64,000 nucleotides of DNA from Bidens hawaiensis (taxonomy: Eukaryota > Streptophyta > Magnoliopsida > Asterales > Asteraceae): contig JAIQDT010003756.1 in assembly GCA_021521415.1 (NCBI GenBank), positions 205,530 through 269,529 on the forward strand, in the 5' to 3' direction. Under the pieces are notes generated by a model. It was not told the DNA's origin. It did no database searches and saw nothing but the letters and a program-made list of their open reading frames with translations. The position numbers and the translations under genes are program-made. The number at the start of each line of letters is the position of its first letter. The first letter of the stretch is position 1. Below are positions 46,906 through 57,033 of this stretch, in pieces.

Positions 46906-47718
46906 TCAGTGAGTCACCCCAGACCCAGCACTATCAGCTGGCCCTTCCTCAGGGTTCTCCTCCAGTTCCTCTTTAGGGTCCTACTCAGGTTCCTCTTCAG
47001 GTTCGTGCTACTCTACCAATTCTCTAATCCTATCAACTGCTAGGCCTAGATGGCCTGTCAAATGCTGAACTCTACCAACTAGTTCTGTAACTTCAGTTCC
47101 CACCTTGTGAAAATATCACACCATCCCACGATGGTACTCCCCAAGTTGTCTGTTCCTGTCTGTCAGTTCTGTAATCCTGAGCTTAGCAATATCTAAGTCT
47201 TTCCTCAAGTAATATATCCCTAATATGTTATCTTCCATTTGACTACGTTGGCGCTCCGACGAAGCCACCATAGCAGCCATCACTTATACCTCATGACACG
47301 GAAGTACAGGAAGAGTAGGCTTAGTAGTTAGCTCATCAGGTAATGAACGGTTAGTTAAACTAGGCATAGGTGGGACATTTTCCTTCAAAACGAGACTAGA
47401 AACATAACTCGGGTATCTGGCCCACGTCTTCTGTCTCCTAAACAGGTGAGCGTGAGATGATTTACGTAGAGGTGTTACTCCCTCCGGCAATTCGGTACGG
47501 TGCCTCTTCGTACCTGCTGACAAAGGAGATGTAGGGTGAGTTAGTGCCAATGGTTCATCACTTCCGGTGATGGGTTCCTTTCCATGAGCGCAAATGGGGT
47601 TGGATGATGACATACTGCAACTTAGGCGGGTGCACGAATTAGTACCCAATATGTGTGTGCCGTAACTATCTTGACAAGTACATTCATAGTTAGGAATGCA
47701 ACCTAGTTCACTTATCAC
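46906..47718 (-). pseudogene. extra ORF ahead of gag in the Tekay-like element, broken by stops
   Basis: From an ATG at 47718 the frame gives 144 residues to a TAA at 47284, and then continues in the same frame through further nonsense codons to a TGA at 46906 (271 codons in all). The first part is Ser/Pro/Thr-rich and basic. The later part looks coiled-coil (MEDNILGIYYLRKDLDIAKL) with an acidic, Glu-rich tail. It has the same position, between primer site and gag, as the ORF at 14410-15009, but I see no direct sequence match. Function unknown. Confidence 0.55.
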
Positions 47719-47752
47719 TAACTAAAATGCAACTTGGTTCACTATAACTAAT

Positions 47753-47766
47753 GGCTCTGATACCAA
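47753..47766 (-). other. primer-binding site of the Tekay-like element
   Basis: The minus strand reads TTGGTATCAGAGCC two bases from the LTR start at 47769, complementary to initiator Met tRNA. Confidence 0.9.
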
Positions 47767-47768
47767 TC

Positions 47769-50658
47769 TGTCACACCCTCAATTTCCACATGCGGGGTTT
47801 TACCGCGAGGCGCGTGACAAACCAGGATCTCAATCATTAGTCACAAAAAACGTCTAAATATTTTAAAATACTTTATTGTACTATAATTCGGAAAACCATT
47901 CAGAGTTAATGTTTTAATATGCAGAAGCGTAACATGGCGGGAAAAATCCGTAAACAAAACCAAACAGTCTAAGGCACCCAAAACGCGCGCAAGCCATAAC
48001 AATTATTAATTTAAAAGTTCCAAGTTATGATGCAATGTCTATGGGTGATCATGAATGCAACTCCTATCCTTTCACTAACAGCGACCTGAGAAACACATGC
48101 TAAAACGATTCAACATAACGGTTGGTGAGTTCACAGGTTTGAGTTTAAAAACAAGTTTGTCAAGCAAACCATTTTAGCAAGTAAATAGTATAAGTAGCAA
48201 AGCGTGGATAATGTATGCATTAGTAATACCGCTAGTTAATTAGGCTTGCAATCATGTTACATTTGTGTAAGTTCCATTGTGACGGAGGCCGACTTGTTAG
48301 TTTGTTGCCACCCATGAAGTCTAATATAACACTAGTGTGTTTCTAGTAAATGAGACACCCGGCGAATCCCTCACCTGAGAGCCCCGAGGAGGTTCGTCAA
48401 ACGCAGCATTACTACCTTTCATTACCCAGCCAATATACAATTGTTAACGGTCCAATGTGCATGTGGGACTTCAGTTTCAGTTCACTATGTACACATGAGG
48501 TATTAAAAAGTCTACAATATCAAAAAAGTTTTGTATGTTGCATGTTTTATCCCTAAAAGGTGTAAATAAAAAGAGGGGTAGTGAAACTCACCTCGAATGC
48601 GGTTCAAATTGAAAGTCAACTGCTTAAGTCAATGTTGTTCTAGTGTCTAAATCATACAATCACTATAAGTATTTGCTAAGCGATTCTTAGAACCCTTAGT
48701 ATCCAAACAATTCCCTTGTTTATTTGATGTTTGACCAAAGTTTGACTTTTTGTTGACTTTGACCAAAGTTTGACATTTGTTGACTTTGACCAAAGTTTGA
48801 CTTTTCATTTGACTTTTGAAAAAAAGGTCCAAGTTGTTAACCGTTGACTAAAAATTCCAAGTCTTGATGACCGAAGACTAAACTTTGAGTTTTGTTGACG
48901 GTTGACCAAAATGATGACTTTTGACCAAAGTGTTGACCTTTAACCAAAATATTGGCCGACGAACCGTTGGTGACTTTTGACCAATATTCTAGACTTAGAA
49001 TGATTACATGATGTTCCTAGTCACAATTTAACAATAATCAAGTAGTGTGCACTTAGCCACTTTTCATACAATCCTAATATTAACTCTAACTTCTACCACT
49101 TTCAACACTTCACAAGTAAGACAAACCACTTAGTCAAATAGTTCTAAGTTGACCCATAAAGTTAAAATCCAATTTACCACACAAACTACAATTATTTTTA
49201 CTAACCAATATGCAAAACATCCTTAACAAGTTTTCAATCATCAAAACTGATTTTTACAACCAACAAAAAATTATAATTAAATTACCAAATAATTAACACA
49301 TATTATTTCAAGTATTTGGTAAATATATTTTTTTTATAATTTTACAATTCAAAAAAACATACATAATATTCACATTCTAAACAACCTAATTTCAGTCTCT
49401 ATTTTAACACAACAGTACACAAATATTTGCCAAAAAATCCATATTTGTCCCATTGATGTAGGACAAATTGGAATATATTCCTACTTCAATTTATAACATT
49501 CCAGAAGCGGAATCACACCCATATCACTTTTCGATATCAAGTTATACAATTTACATTCCAGAAGTGGAATCGCACCCATATCACTTTTCAATATCAAGTT
49601 ATACAATTTGCAACCCGATTTTGTAAATTAATAACAACTAGTCAACAAAAGTCCAAAAATTATGATTCTTGAATTTTTGAAAACTAGATTCAAAGTAATT
49701 AACCCTAGTATAAAAAATAAATCAAAAACACCACCGTATCAACAAGTTATACAATCTACAATATAAAACACATAATATGTCAGCAAGCATATTCAAACCA
49801 AAAGTCACAAAAATCATGATTCTTATATCCTTATGAAATTTAATCATCAAGGAACATTTTTATATAATCAAATCTCACGTTTGTCATTATCTTACTAATT
49901 TATAAAATAATATTTAAGTACAATAGGTTTCCATCTTTTCTTTTATAACAAGACACAAAATTTCTTTTAAAGCCATCAAACTTGATCATCTTTTTATTTC
50001 TTTGGATTTCATGTGTTTGGATACTCAATCTTACAATCCCAAATCAAAGAACCATAAAAAAAATATATACTTAACATGCTTACTTACTTGCTTGATCAAT
50101 ACCATATCACTACTTGTTCCAAGAATCACCAACTTGATTATGATATTTTGAGCGTGTTTTAGAAAAATAAAATGTATGTGTGTGTGATGTGAGATTGAAG
50201 GCCAAGAGAGGGAAAAAGGAACCCCTTGTTAATTACACACTCATTAACAAAATCATTAAGTCATAATAAATTATTAACATCTAGGTTATTTCATTTTAAT
50301 TAAGTGTGACATGTTACATTGTTTTATAAACATTTTCTAGTAATCATATGTTGTGTACTAGCTCATTTTGTTACTTGTCATGTAATATATCATATGTTTT
50401 GTTATTTTAATTATTCAATTCTCTTACAACATATAAGTATACAAAACTACTCATGTAACATATTAAGCACAAAACAAAAGTACATCCATCACATATAATA
50501 CATGTAACATATCATGTGTGACAAATTTATTATAAGCTATAGGATGTGTGACATGTTTATTATTCTAGTTATCAATAACTAGTTACTCTTCCTTAGGTCA
50601 CCAACGATACGACTGACTCAATGTATGCATACATGGAACTAAATGTATAATAGTTCAT
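47769..50658 (-). repeat. 5' LTR of the Tekay-like element
   Basis: Begins TGTCACACCCTC. Similarity to the 3' LTR ends at 50658, and no canonical terminus is seen there, so the outer end may lie further right. It carries the TTGAC-rich tract (48730-48980) and a ~58-bp direct repeat near 49497-49610 (CAGAAG.GGAATC.CACCCATATCAC). Confidence 0.8.
48730..48980. promoter_or_regulatory. TTGAC (W-box) array in the Tekay-like 5' LTR
   Basis: About 15 TTGAC cores in 250 bp, several as TTTGACCAAAG in near-tandem. It matches the tract in the 3' LTR with substitutions. Confidence 0.6.
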
Positions 50659-51559
50659 TAACGTAGTTAACCGAACTACATGGGTTTACAGACATAGTCA
50701 ACGAGATTTAACTAAGGTTAGTTAACGGGGTTAACCTGAAAATTGGCAGTTGTCATAAATTTGGCCAATTTTGACCTAGGTTAACATGCAGTTAACCACG
50801 GGGCATGTTTTGCAGTAACACAGCCCGTGTATTTAATCCGAATTGTGAAAGTGTTATGATTCGAACTTGCATTTCAACCCGGTTTTTATGATGTATCATA
50901 CAGGTTTGGTTTGTATGATATGGATTGTTCAAAACCCGAACCTGAATAATTTTTTCTTCAAAAACACTTTCAATCCGATGTTATAATTGAGTCAAATCAT
51001 TTTTGACAAATTAATACCCTAGGCAGTAACAATTAACTACCTCATTACCCATGTTTTGACCAGATTCAAAAACAAAATGGGTATGTATTTAGTTTGGGGC
51101 TTTCCTACAACTGATTTTTGACCTAGAATGGTATATTATAGCCTTAAAATTATTGAATTGACATATATTTGTCTTGATATTGGAGTATTGAAGCAAAGAT
51201 TGGAAGAAAGGTCAGTTTTTCGCAGTTTTTGGAGGGAGGCGGCTGAAGTTTTTAGAGTTAAGTTATGAGAATTTTGGTGTTTTATTAAAAATTCCCGTAA
51301 ATGTAGTGTAACGTGGGGCACAGCCACGTGCTGTAGGTAGCAGTCACATCATTTTTGTTTAATTGTTTATTTTAACGAGTTGGTTTATTTTTAACTGATT
51401 CTTCTGAAGATTAAGGTTAAAAACATAAAATTCTATGAAATTCCACTAACTTCTTACACATTAAACAGAAATTAAAATAAAATGAACCAAGAAACATAAG
51501 GGCTAGCTTAATCAAAAACAATCCATAGGGAAACAAGAAAAGGTTTCTCCTACTCAAAA
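50659..51559. other. unassigned interior of the Athila-like element or Tekay LTR end
   Basis: GTTAAC-rich sequence near 50665-50800, then A/T-rich sequence with no ORF of interest. A GGGGCACAGCCACGTGCTG string near 51315 holds a CACGTG box. Confidence 0.35.
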
Positions 51560-51904
51560 CTACTGGCGACCACCATTCCCAAACAGGTCTTGAATGTGTG
51601 GTGGGGCTCTCTTGGCTTCCAAGAGCTCGGAAAGCTTTTTTTCGAGCTTTTTGATTTCCCGATTAAGGAAGTTGAGCTTGAAATCTACATCTTTGTTGTG
51701 ACTTTCAACAATATGGAAGTTTTTGAACATCAGTAGTTCGATCTTGTTTGTCAGTTAAATTAAGCGAGCCTCCGCTTGAATATTGCTCTCGTCTTGGTCC
51801 CTCACCACACATTGAAGCCTCATGATTTATTGTTCAAGATGTGAAGAATTTTCACCATTCTTTAACTTTTTCACTGGCCTCCATTCCATTCTCTTGTTAT
51901 CCAT
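51560..51904 (-). pseudogene. short coiled-coil ORF next to the Athila-like primer site
   Basis: From an ATG at 51904 the frame runs 114 codons to a TAG at 51560. Two in-frame TAA codons interrupt it; one change each from CAA or GAA would account for them. The C-terminal half is a strong heptad-like stretch (FLNREIKKLEKKLSELLEAK). It lies about 200 bp inside the primer site, ahead of gag. I do not recognise the family. Confidence 0.5.
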
Positions 51905-52100
51905 TTGGGATATTATTGGTTTGGTATGAATGGAACAATGAAATGTGTTTGCATTATATAGAAGGATTGGACGTCGAGCACGTCCCCGTGTAACTAACTA
52001 CACGGTCTCATATCTTTGAGGGAATAAAGGTTTCTACGGCCCTATGTAAAATTATAAACAACGACTAAATTAAAACTTGGATCGTTCTTAAAAATATACC

Positions 52101-52120
52101 GTGTCTCGGCAACGGCGCCA
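52101..52120 (-). other. primer-binding site of the Athila-like element
   Basis: The minus strand reads TGGCGCCGTTGCCGAGACAC, the Athila-type site, a few bases from the LTR at 52129. Confidence 0.88.
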
Positions 52121-52699
52121 AAAAACATTGATGTGTGTGTGCGTACGGTTATAAAGTTGTAAAGGATGGAATAAAAGCTTTTGCACAAGATCGTGTTTTA
52201 AATTTATAAAAGTGATTTTTACTATGTAAGGCCCCGAACCCGGTAGCCCTACTTTAGCGTCGGATTTACTCATAAACACAGTTCTTCAATCAGAGTTTAT
52301 TAAAACTTTTCGCGGAATATAAAACATCAATCATTTGTTACAAAACGTTAAACTTTTTCTTTGATACCATAACACAAAACTTTATATTTAAAACATCTTT
52401 ACTTCTTTCTTCAGATGCCAGCCGTTCAATCCATGCCGTGTGTCGTCCTCATGCTAACTCTGTAATCAGCTCACCTGCGTGCATACTAAAAGTCAGCTAC
52501 GCTGAGTGAGTTCTAGTTAATCGAACGCCATACAATACATACACATACAAACATATCCGTAGATACATATCCATACTTCACTAGTTACCCTTCTGTTCTA
52601 CATACACACTTACTACCATACATACACACATATTTATAACCACTAACCTCAGTCTACCGTGAGTACGTTCATAGTCCGCCGTCTATACCTGTACTCAAG

Positions 52700-53125
52700 G
52701 TCGTGAACACGTAAAAGGTCCGCGGTCCTTACCTATGTTCACCCTTTATGGTACGTGCAAGGTCCGCAGTCCTTCCCTATACCATCCTACATCCACAACA
52801 CGTACAAGGTCCACAGTCCTCCCCTATGTTGCAACCTAAACCATAGCACGTACGAGGTCCGCAGTCCTCCCCTATGCTACCACAATACAACTACAGCACG
52901 TATAAGGTCCACAGTCCTTTCCTATGCTGATGCCTATCTATAATACGTATAAGGTCCGCAGTCCTTAACTACGTTGTCGTCTATTATCTGTAACACGTAT
53001 AAGGCCCACCGTCCCTATCTACGTTTACGTCTATCATCTACTTTACGTATAAGGCCCGCAGTCCTTAACTACGTTTACATCTATCATCTACTTTACGTAT
53101 AAGGCCCGCAGTCCTTAACTACGCC
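52700..53125. repeat. nine-unit minisatellite in the solo LTR
   Basis: Units of about 40-57 bp share ACGTATAAGGTCCGCAGTCC (with T/C changes) followed by TTNNCTAYGTT. Spacing varies because the stretch between the cores varies. Later units carry GGCCC for GGTCC. Confidence 0.88.
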
Positions 53126-53314
53126 ATCACCAGCCGAGTCTATGTCCGACAAAAGCTAGAGGGATTTGCCATCCTAACTTACTATGTCGAACGTAGAACT
53201 CACATACCATTCGTGTAACTGCATACACCTACTTCACATATACAATAATTACATCATAGCATAAGAACACCCTAGGCGTTCTTTACATCATTCATTTAAC
53301 AGCCATACCTCTTG

Positions 53315-53460
53315 TCGATACGTGCAATATCCGAAGATCGTTCACGCCCCGACAAGTATTCATTTGTAATGTTCATACATCTTCGATGTATAATATTCGT
53401 ACCTTTATTTTTGACCTGACAGTACGCGCAATATCCGAAGATCGTTCGCGTACCGACAAG
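53315..53460. repeat. two-copy repeat in the solo LTR
   Basis: CGCAATATCCGAAGATCGTT and flanking bases occur twice, about 105 bp apart (near 53324 and 53427), each followed by CGCnnnCCGACAAG. Confidence 0.85.
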
Positions 53461-53725
53461 CAACCATTCATATCCATCACATATATCACATATGGCATAC
53501 ACGTATCACTTAGGATAAATGTATTAACAACACATCGAGTATGCACACAGCCCCGAAAACATAACACATAAATGGGGCTAGAAACTCACCTGAATACTGT
53601 TACGCTCTCCGTTAATAGTTATTCCCCTCTTGAGCTGCGCACGGCTAACTGTATAATATTTACACGTATCAATTAGCTACTACTACTTATGTTGCGTTTC
53701 TATCTTTATATGACCCACAACGAAC

Positions 53726-53815
53726 GGGGGTCCGGGGGCAGCGCCCCTGGTAGCGGGGTTCTAGGGGCGGCAGCCCCTAGCGGGGTCCAAGGGGCAGAGC
53801 CCCTGGCTGGGGTTA
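53726..53815. repeat. three G/C-rich hairpins in the solo LTR
   Basis: Three near-tandem units of the form GGGGCAG..GCCCCT (GGGGGCAGCGCCCCT, AGGGGCGGCAGCCCCT, AGGGGCAGAGCCCCT), each able to fold back, separated by GGGGT. This GC-rich block is common in plant Gypsy LTRs. Confidence 0.85.
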
Positions 53816-53901
53816 AGCTGCCAGGTCAGCTTGGAAAAATTTTATTTTCGATAACTGCCTTAACACATTTTCCATTAGGTTTTTAATTTATTTTATAGAC
53901 G

Positions 53902-53922
53902 AACTTCGCTTCAGGCGAAGTT
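53902..53922. repeat. GGCGAAGTT hairpin in the solo LTR
   Basis: AACTTCGC at 53902-53909 faces GGCGAAGTT at 53914-53922. This is the same dyad that fills the small element at 55262-57679. Confidence 0.8.
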
Positions 53923-53963
53923 AAACCTTAGGCGAACTTGGAAACAGCTTGGTTCTGGCTTGA

Positions 53964-54296
53964 TTCGATCGAATAGGAACACGTTCGATCGAATAGGAAC
54001 ACGTTCGATCGAATACATCACGTTCGATCGAATAGGAACACGTTCGATCAAACAGGAACACGTTCGATCGAATACATCACGTTCGATCGAATAGGAACAC
54101 GTTCGATCAAACAGGAACACGTTCGATCGAATAGGAACACGTTCGATCGAATACAACACTCATTCGATCGAATACAAAACTCATTCGATCGAATGAGTTG
54201 GAGACCATTCGGTTGCTTCCCTATTCGGTCGACTGGACTTGTTCGATCTACGCATTCGATCGAATGGACTGATTCGATCGACTGGTTCGATCGAAT
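53964..54296. repeat. array of TTCGATCGAA palindromes
   Basis: Twelve perfect copies of the 10-base palindrome (near 53964, 53984, 54004, 54023, 54063, 54082, 54122, 54142, 54163, 54184, 54255, 54287) and at least four one- or two-base variants. Spacing is close to 20 bp, mostly with TAGGAACACG or TACATCACG between. Confidence 0.93.
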
Positions 54297-55385
54297 GAGT
54301 CTGATTCGACTCCTTCAAGCTGGGCGACGGAGAAACCCACGGGTTTTCCAGATTTTCCAGATTTTTGACCCAAAATCGAAGTTTTTGACATGGAAATGCT
54401 CGGGATTGAAAGGGCTATCGATCCCTAGTACTTTTAAACACAAAAGCTTGTATTTTGACACCAAAACAAGGCGGTTTTTGACCCGAAAACTCAAGTTACG
54501 AAAATGGGAGTTTTTGCTCGATTTGAGGTCGAAAATGGTTATGAAAACGGATGATTTTCGAGGGGGACTTACCAAAAACGATTAGGAACAAGATTGTGGA
54601 CTCGGATTTGTGATTTGAGAACTTTCTCTCTCTAGCTTCTCTCTCTAGAAATGAGAGTGTTTGGGTGGGTGTAAGTGAAGGAAGATGGTGAAAATGGTGG
54701 AAGTGTCAAGAACTTTCGTTTATATACTACGGGTTTGGTTAGGCTCGGGTTGGCTTCCTACGGGTCGAGACAGGCCGAGTTCATAAAATAACTAAGCCCA
54801 AGACCCGTTCCTTACTCGACATTAAATAACTAAAACGTGAAATTACTAAACATAACTTTCTTTATTCAACATTATAAATTTTAGGATGTTACATACTAAG
54901 ACTAAACACATAGAAAATAGGCAAGTGTACATGTCGTATATGTAGAATAGTATTGGTAAGAACCAAGTATCGATCCGTGCACACAAATATTTCTAATATT
55001 AAGTATTCTCTTTAATTCAATCGGAGAGTTTAGTCATTTTGAGGTGATTTTCAAACTTTAATAAAATAACTTATATATATATATATATAATATGTAGCTG
55101 AACAAGAAGAGAAATTCTAAATTATTAAATCAATTATACGAAGGTTTTAATTACACATTCCTTTAACATATGATTTCTTTAACTAGCATGATAAACTAAG
55201 CAATCATGTTAACAATGTAATTTCAGAATTATAAAAACTTGAGAAATAAATCATGGCTTATTGTTGGTGCATGTTTTGTAACAGATGATCTTTTGTGTTT
55301 GTTAGAATTGAGAGCAACGGTCAAAGGGGAGACTGTTGGTGCATTTTGTGACCGTCGCTATGCAATTCAGACCAGCGGAACGCCA

Positions 55386-55520
55386 CAGGCGAAGTTAGCA
55401 CAACTTCGCCTTAGGCAAAGTTAGAACAACTTCGCCAACGGCGAAGTTGTAACAACTTCTGCCTTAGGCGAAGTTATCACAACTTCGCCATAGGCGAAGT
55501 TATGAACAACTTCGCCTACT
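55386..55520. promoter_or_regulatory. hairpin array upstream of TATA, 5' LTR copy
   Basis: Alternating GGCGAAGTT and AACTTCGCC words (eight exact, two with a change) separated by 3-6 bases, so that each word can pair with either neighbour. The array ends about 35 bp before the TATA box. The 3' LTR copy (about 57158-57292) has nine exact words. Confidence 0.85.
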
Positions 55521-55553
55521 GGCCCAAGCCCAAGCCCGAGAAGATGTTTTGTC

Positions 55554-55562
55554 TATATATAT
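55554..55562 (+). promoter_or_regulatory. TATA box of the small element
   Basis: TATATATAT in a G/T-rich context just after the hairpin array and before a GAGAG-rich leader. The equivalent in the 3' LTR is at 57326-57334. Confidence 0.6.
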
Positions 55563-55659
55563 GTGTGTCTTGTTTAGGTTTTGTATCAAGAAATTAGTGT
55601 GTGTCTTGAGTAGTTTGTTTGTTTAGAGAGAGTAAGAGACAAGGAGAGTCGTGTGAGAC

Positions 55660-55686
55660 GACCCGAGGTAGAGCTCACCTCGGGTC
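55660..55686 (+). other. RNA hairpin in the LTR leader
   Basis: GACCCGAGGT (55660-55669) and ACCTCGGGTC (55677-55686) form a perfect 10-bp stem with a 7-base loop. It lies downstream of the TATA box, so it would be in the transcript, and is kept in the 3' LTR. Confidence 0.75.
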
Positions 55687-55909
55687 AGTCGTGTTTTCTG
55701 TTTATGTTCTGTATGTCTCGTGGTTGATTATTATATATAAGAATCTGCAGATTTGATTATCCCGTTCTTGTATTTGTTCGTGTATTTGTTCGTGTACTTG
55801 TGTGTGTTCTTCATCTTTACACCAATAAACGAGTCTAGGAGGATTCCGCACTCCTAGACCTCGTGCGGATCTCGTATCGATCGGCGACGGCCCCGGGGGG
55901 TCCTACAAG

Positions 55910-55922
55910 TGGTATCAGAGCC
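55910..55922 (+). other. primer-binding site of the small element
   Basis: TGGTATCAGAGCC, two bases after the LTR, complementary to initiator Met tRNA. Confidence 0.92.
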
Positions 55923-57020
55923 TTAGGCTCTTATGCTATGGTTCGAGATCTGCGTTTTGCTGTTTCTGGCACGTTAGTGTGCGTTTCTGGCCGAACAGTG
56001 CCGTAGGCGAAGTTATTGTTCACCAGGCGAAGTTGCCGTCACTGTTCGTAGGGTTTCAGCGAAGATATAAGGTCTGGTGAAGTTATGAACAGGCGAAGTT
56101 GACTTTAGGCGAAGTTGACTTCCAGGCGAAGTTATAGCCAGGCGAAGTTATAGCCAGGCGAAGTTATGGACAGACGAAGTTAACTTTAGGCGAAGTTAAC
56201 GAGAAAAAAAAAAAGAAAAAAAAAAAAGAGTATTTTGGTGTTTTCGTCTGTATGGCCAGGTGTACACGATTATTGTGAGACCGGAGATGTTGTTCCGTCA
56301 ACGAGTGAAACTTGTTATCTCTGGGTCTTACGTGTGAACAAATACGTGTCAACTCTGGATATGGAGTTGAGTTTGTGAATGGGATATTGATTGAAACTGG
56401 ATATTGACACATATTTGGGTGTTTGTGGGCAATGAAATTGTTGTTGTTCTAGGTGACCAATTGAAGAAAGTCAAATTAAACTGAAGGTTTTTGTCATTAC
56501 TGGATTGCGGTCAGAGCATATTATTTATGTTACTTTCAAGGCGTTCGAGAATTGGATCCTGAAACGTGATGCTTATTTATTAGAGTGAAAATTCTGGAAC
56601 AAGTTGGATTTAATCGGGAACTAAAGTGTTTATGTTCTTGATCGTTATCCCTGGTGATTGAAGATGCTTCGGATTAATTAATGGTCATGTGTTAGATTCT
56701 GTCAAGGTGGTTTTGTGATGAAATTGATCACTTGATGTTGAGTAGTTGAAGATTAAACCTTATCGTATGCCGACGAGTTGGTGAAGTTGTGGAGGAAGTC
56801 CAACTTCAAATGTTGGTGAAGTCAGATGGACTCACGTGATTGGTAGAGACGATCTATTGGCACGAGGATGCATGCATTTCGAAGACCTCAATCGTTGTAG
56901 TCGGAGAAGCTTACACTGAAGGGGAGATCTGATATGGAAGACGCTGGGTGATTGGTAGATTTGTGAAGCTACATGACAGTTTCAGACACGGCTGGTTGAC
57001 TGCAAACAGAAGATCATCAG
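55923..57020 (+). other. non-coding interior of the small element
   Basis: No gag, pol or other domain. GGCGAAGTT occurs eight times in direct orientation between about 56005 and 56200, followed by an A-rich run. The rest is single-copy in the window. Confidence 0.85.
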
Positions 57021-57033
57021 TTAAGAGGGAGTC
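57021..57033 (+). other. polypurine tract of the small element
   Basis: TTAAGAGGGAGTC directly before the 3' LTR start TGTTGGTGCATG. Confidence 0.85.

Larger units (their letters stand above)
41998..50658 (-). mobile_element. decayed Tekay-like Gypsy nested in the Athila-like element
   Basis: Related LTR sequences at 41998-44581 and 47769-50658 flank a broken interior with extra ORF, gag, protease and RT fragments in minus order. The 3' LTR lacks its outer end, which would match 47769-48058. The interior lacks everything after the RT motif region. Large deletions with filler sequence mark it as old. Confidence 0.8.
52225..54893 (-). mobile_element. solo Gypsy LTR, TSD TACTA
   Basis: 2669 bp, TGTAAGGCCCCG to GGATGTTACA on the plus strand. 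TACTA lies at 52220-52224 and 54894-54898. On the minus strand it starts TGTAACATCC, as Gypsy LTRs do. It has no coding sequence and no primer site or polypurine tract at its ends. It is packed with internal repeats: a minisatellite (52700-53125), a two-copy repeat (about 53315-53460), G/C hairpins (53726-53815), one GGCGAAGTT hairpin (53902-53922) and the TTCGATCGAA array (53964-54296). Confidence 0.9.
55262..55907 (+). repeat. 5' LTR of the small element
   Basis: TGTTGGTGCATG to GGTCCTACA. It includes a second PPT-plus-LTR-start-like string at 55322-55345, the hairpin array (55386-55520), a TATA box (55554-55562) and a 10-bp-stem hairpin in the transcribed part (55660-55686). Confidence 0.93.

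Noticed and set aside
53911..54159. 82-codon minus ORF with repeating RSNVFLFDRT-type peptide
   Set aside because: It is the translation of the TTCGATCGAA array. The 20-bp period reads through several frames, so the repeat peptide is not evidence for a gene.
53964..54296. CRISPR-like regular repeat and spacer spacing
   Set aside because: Repeats are only 10 bp, the spacers are themselves repeated, the context is a plant LTR and there is no cas gene.
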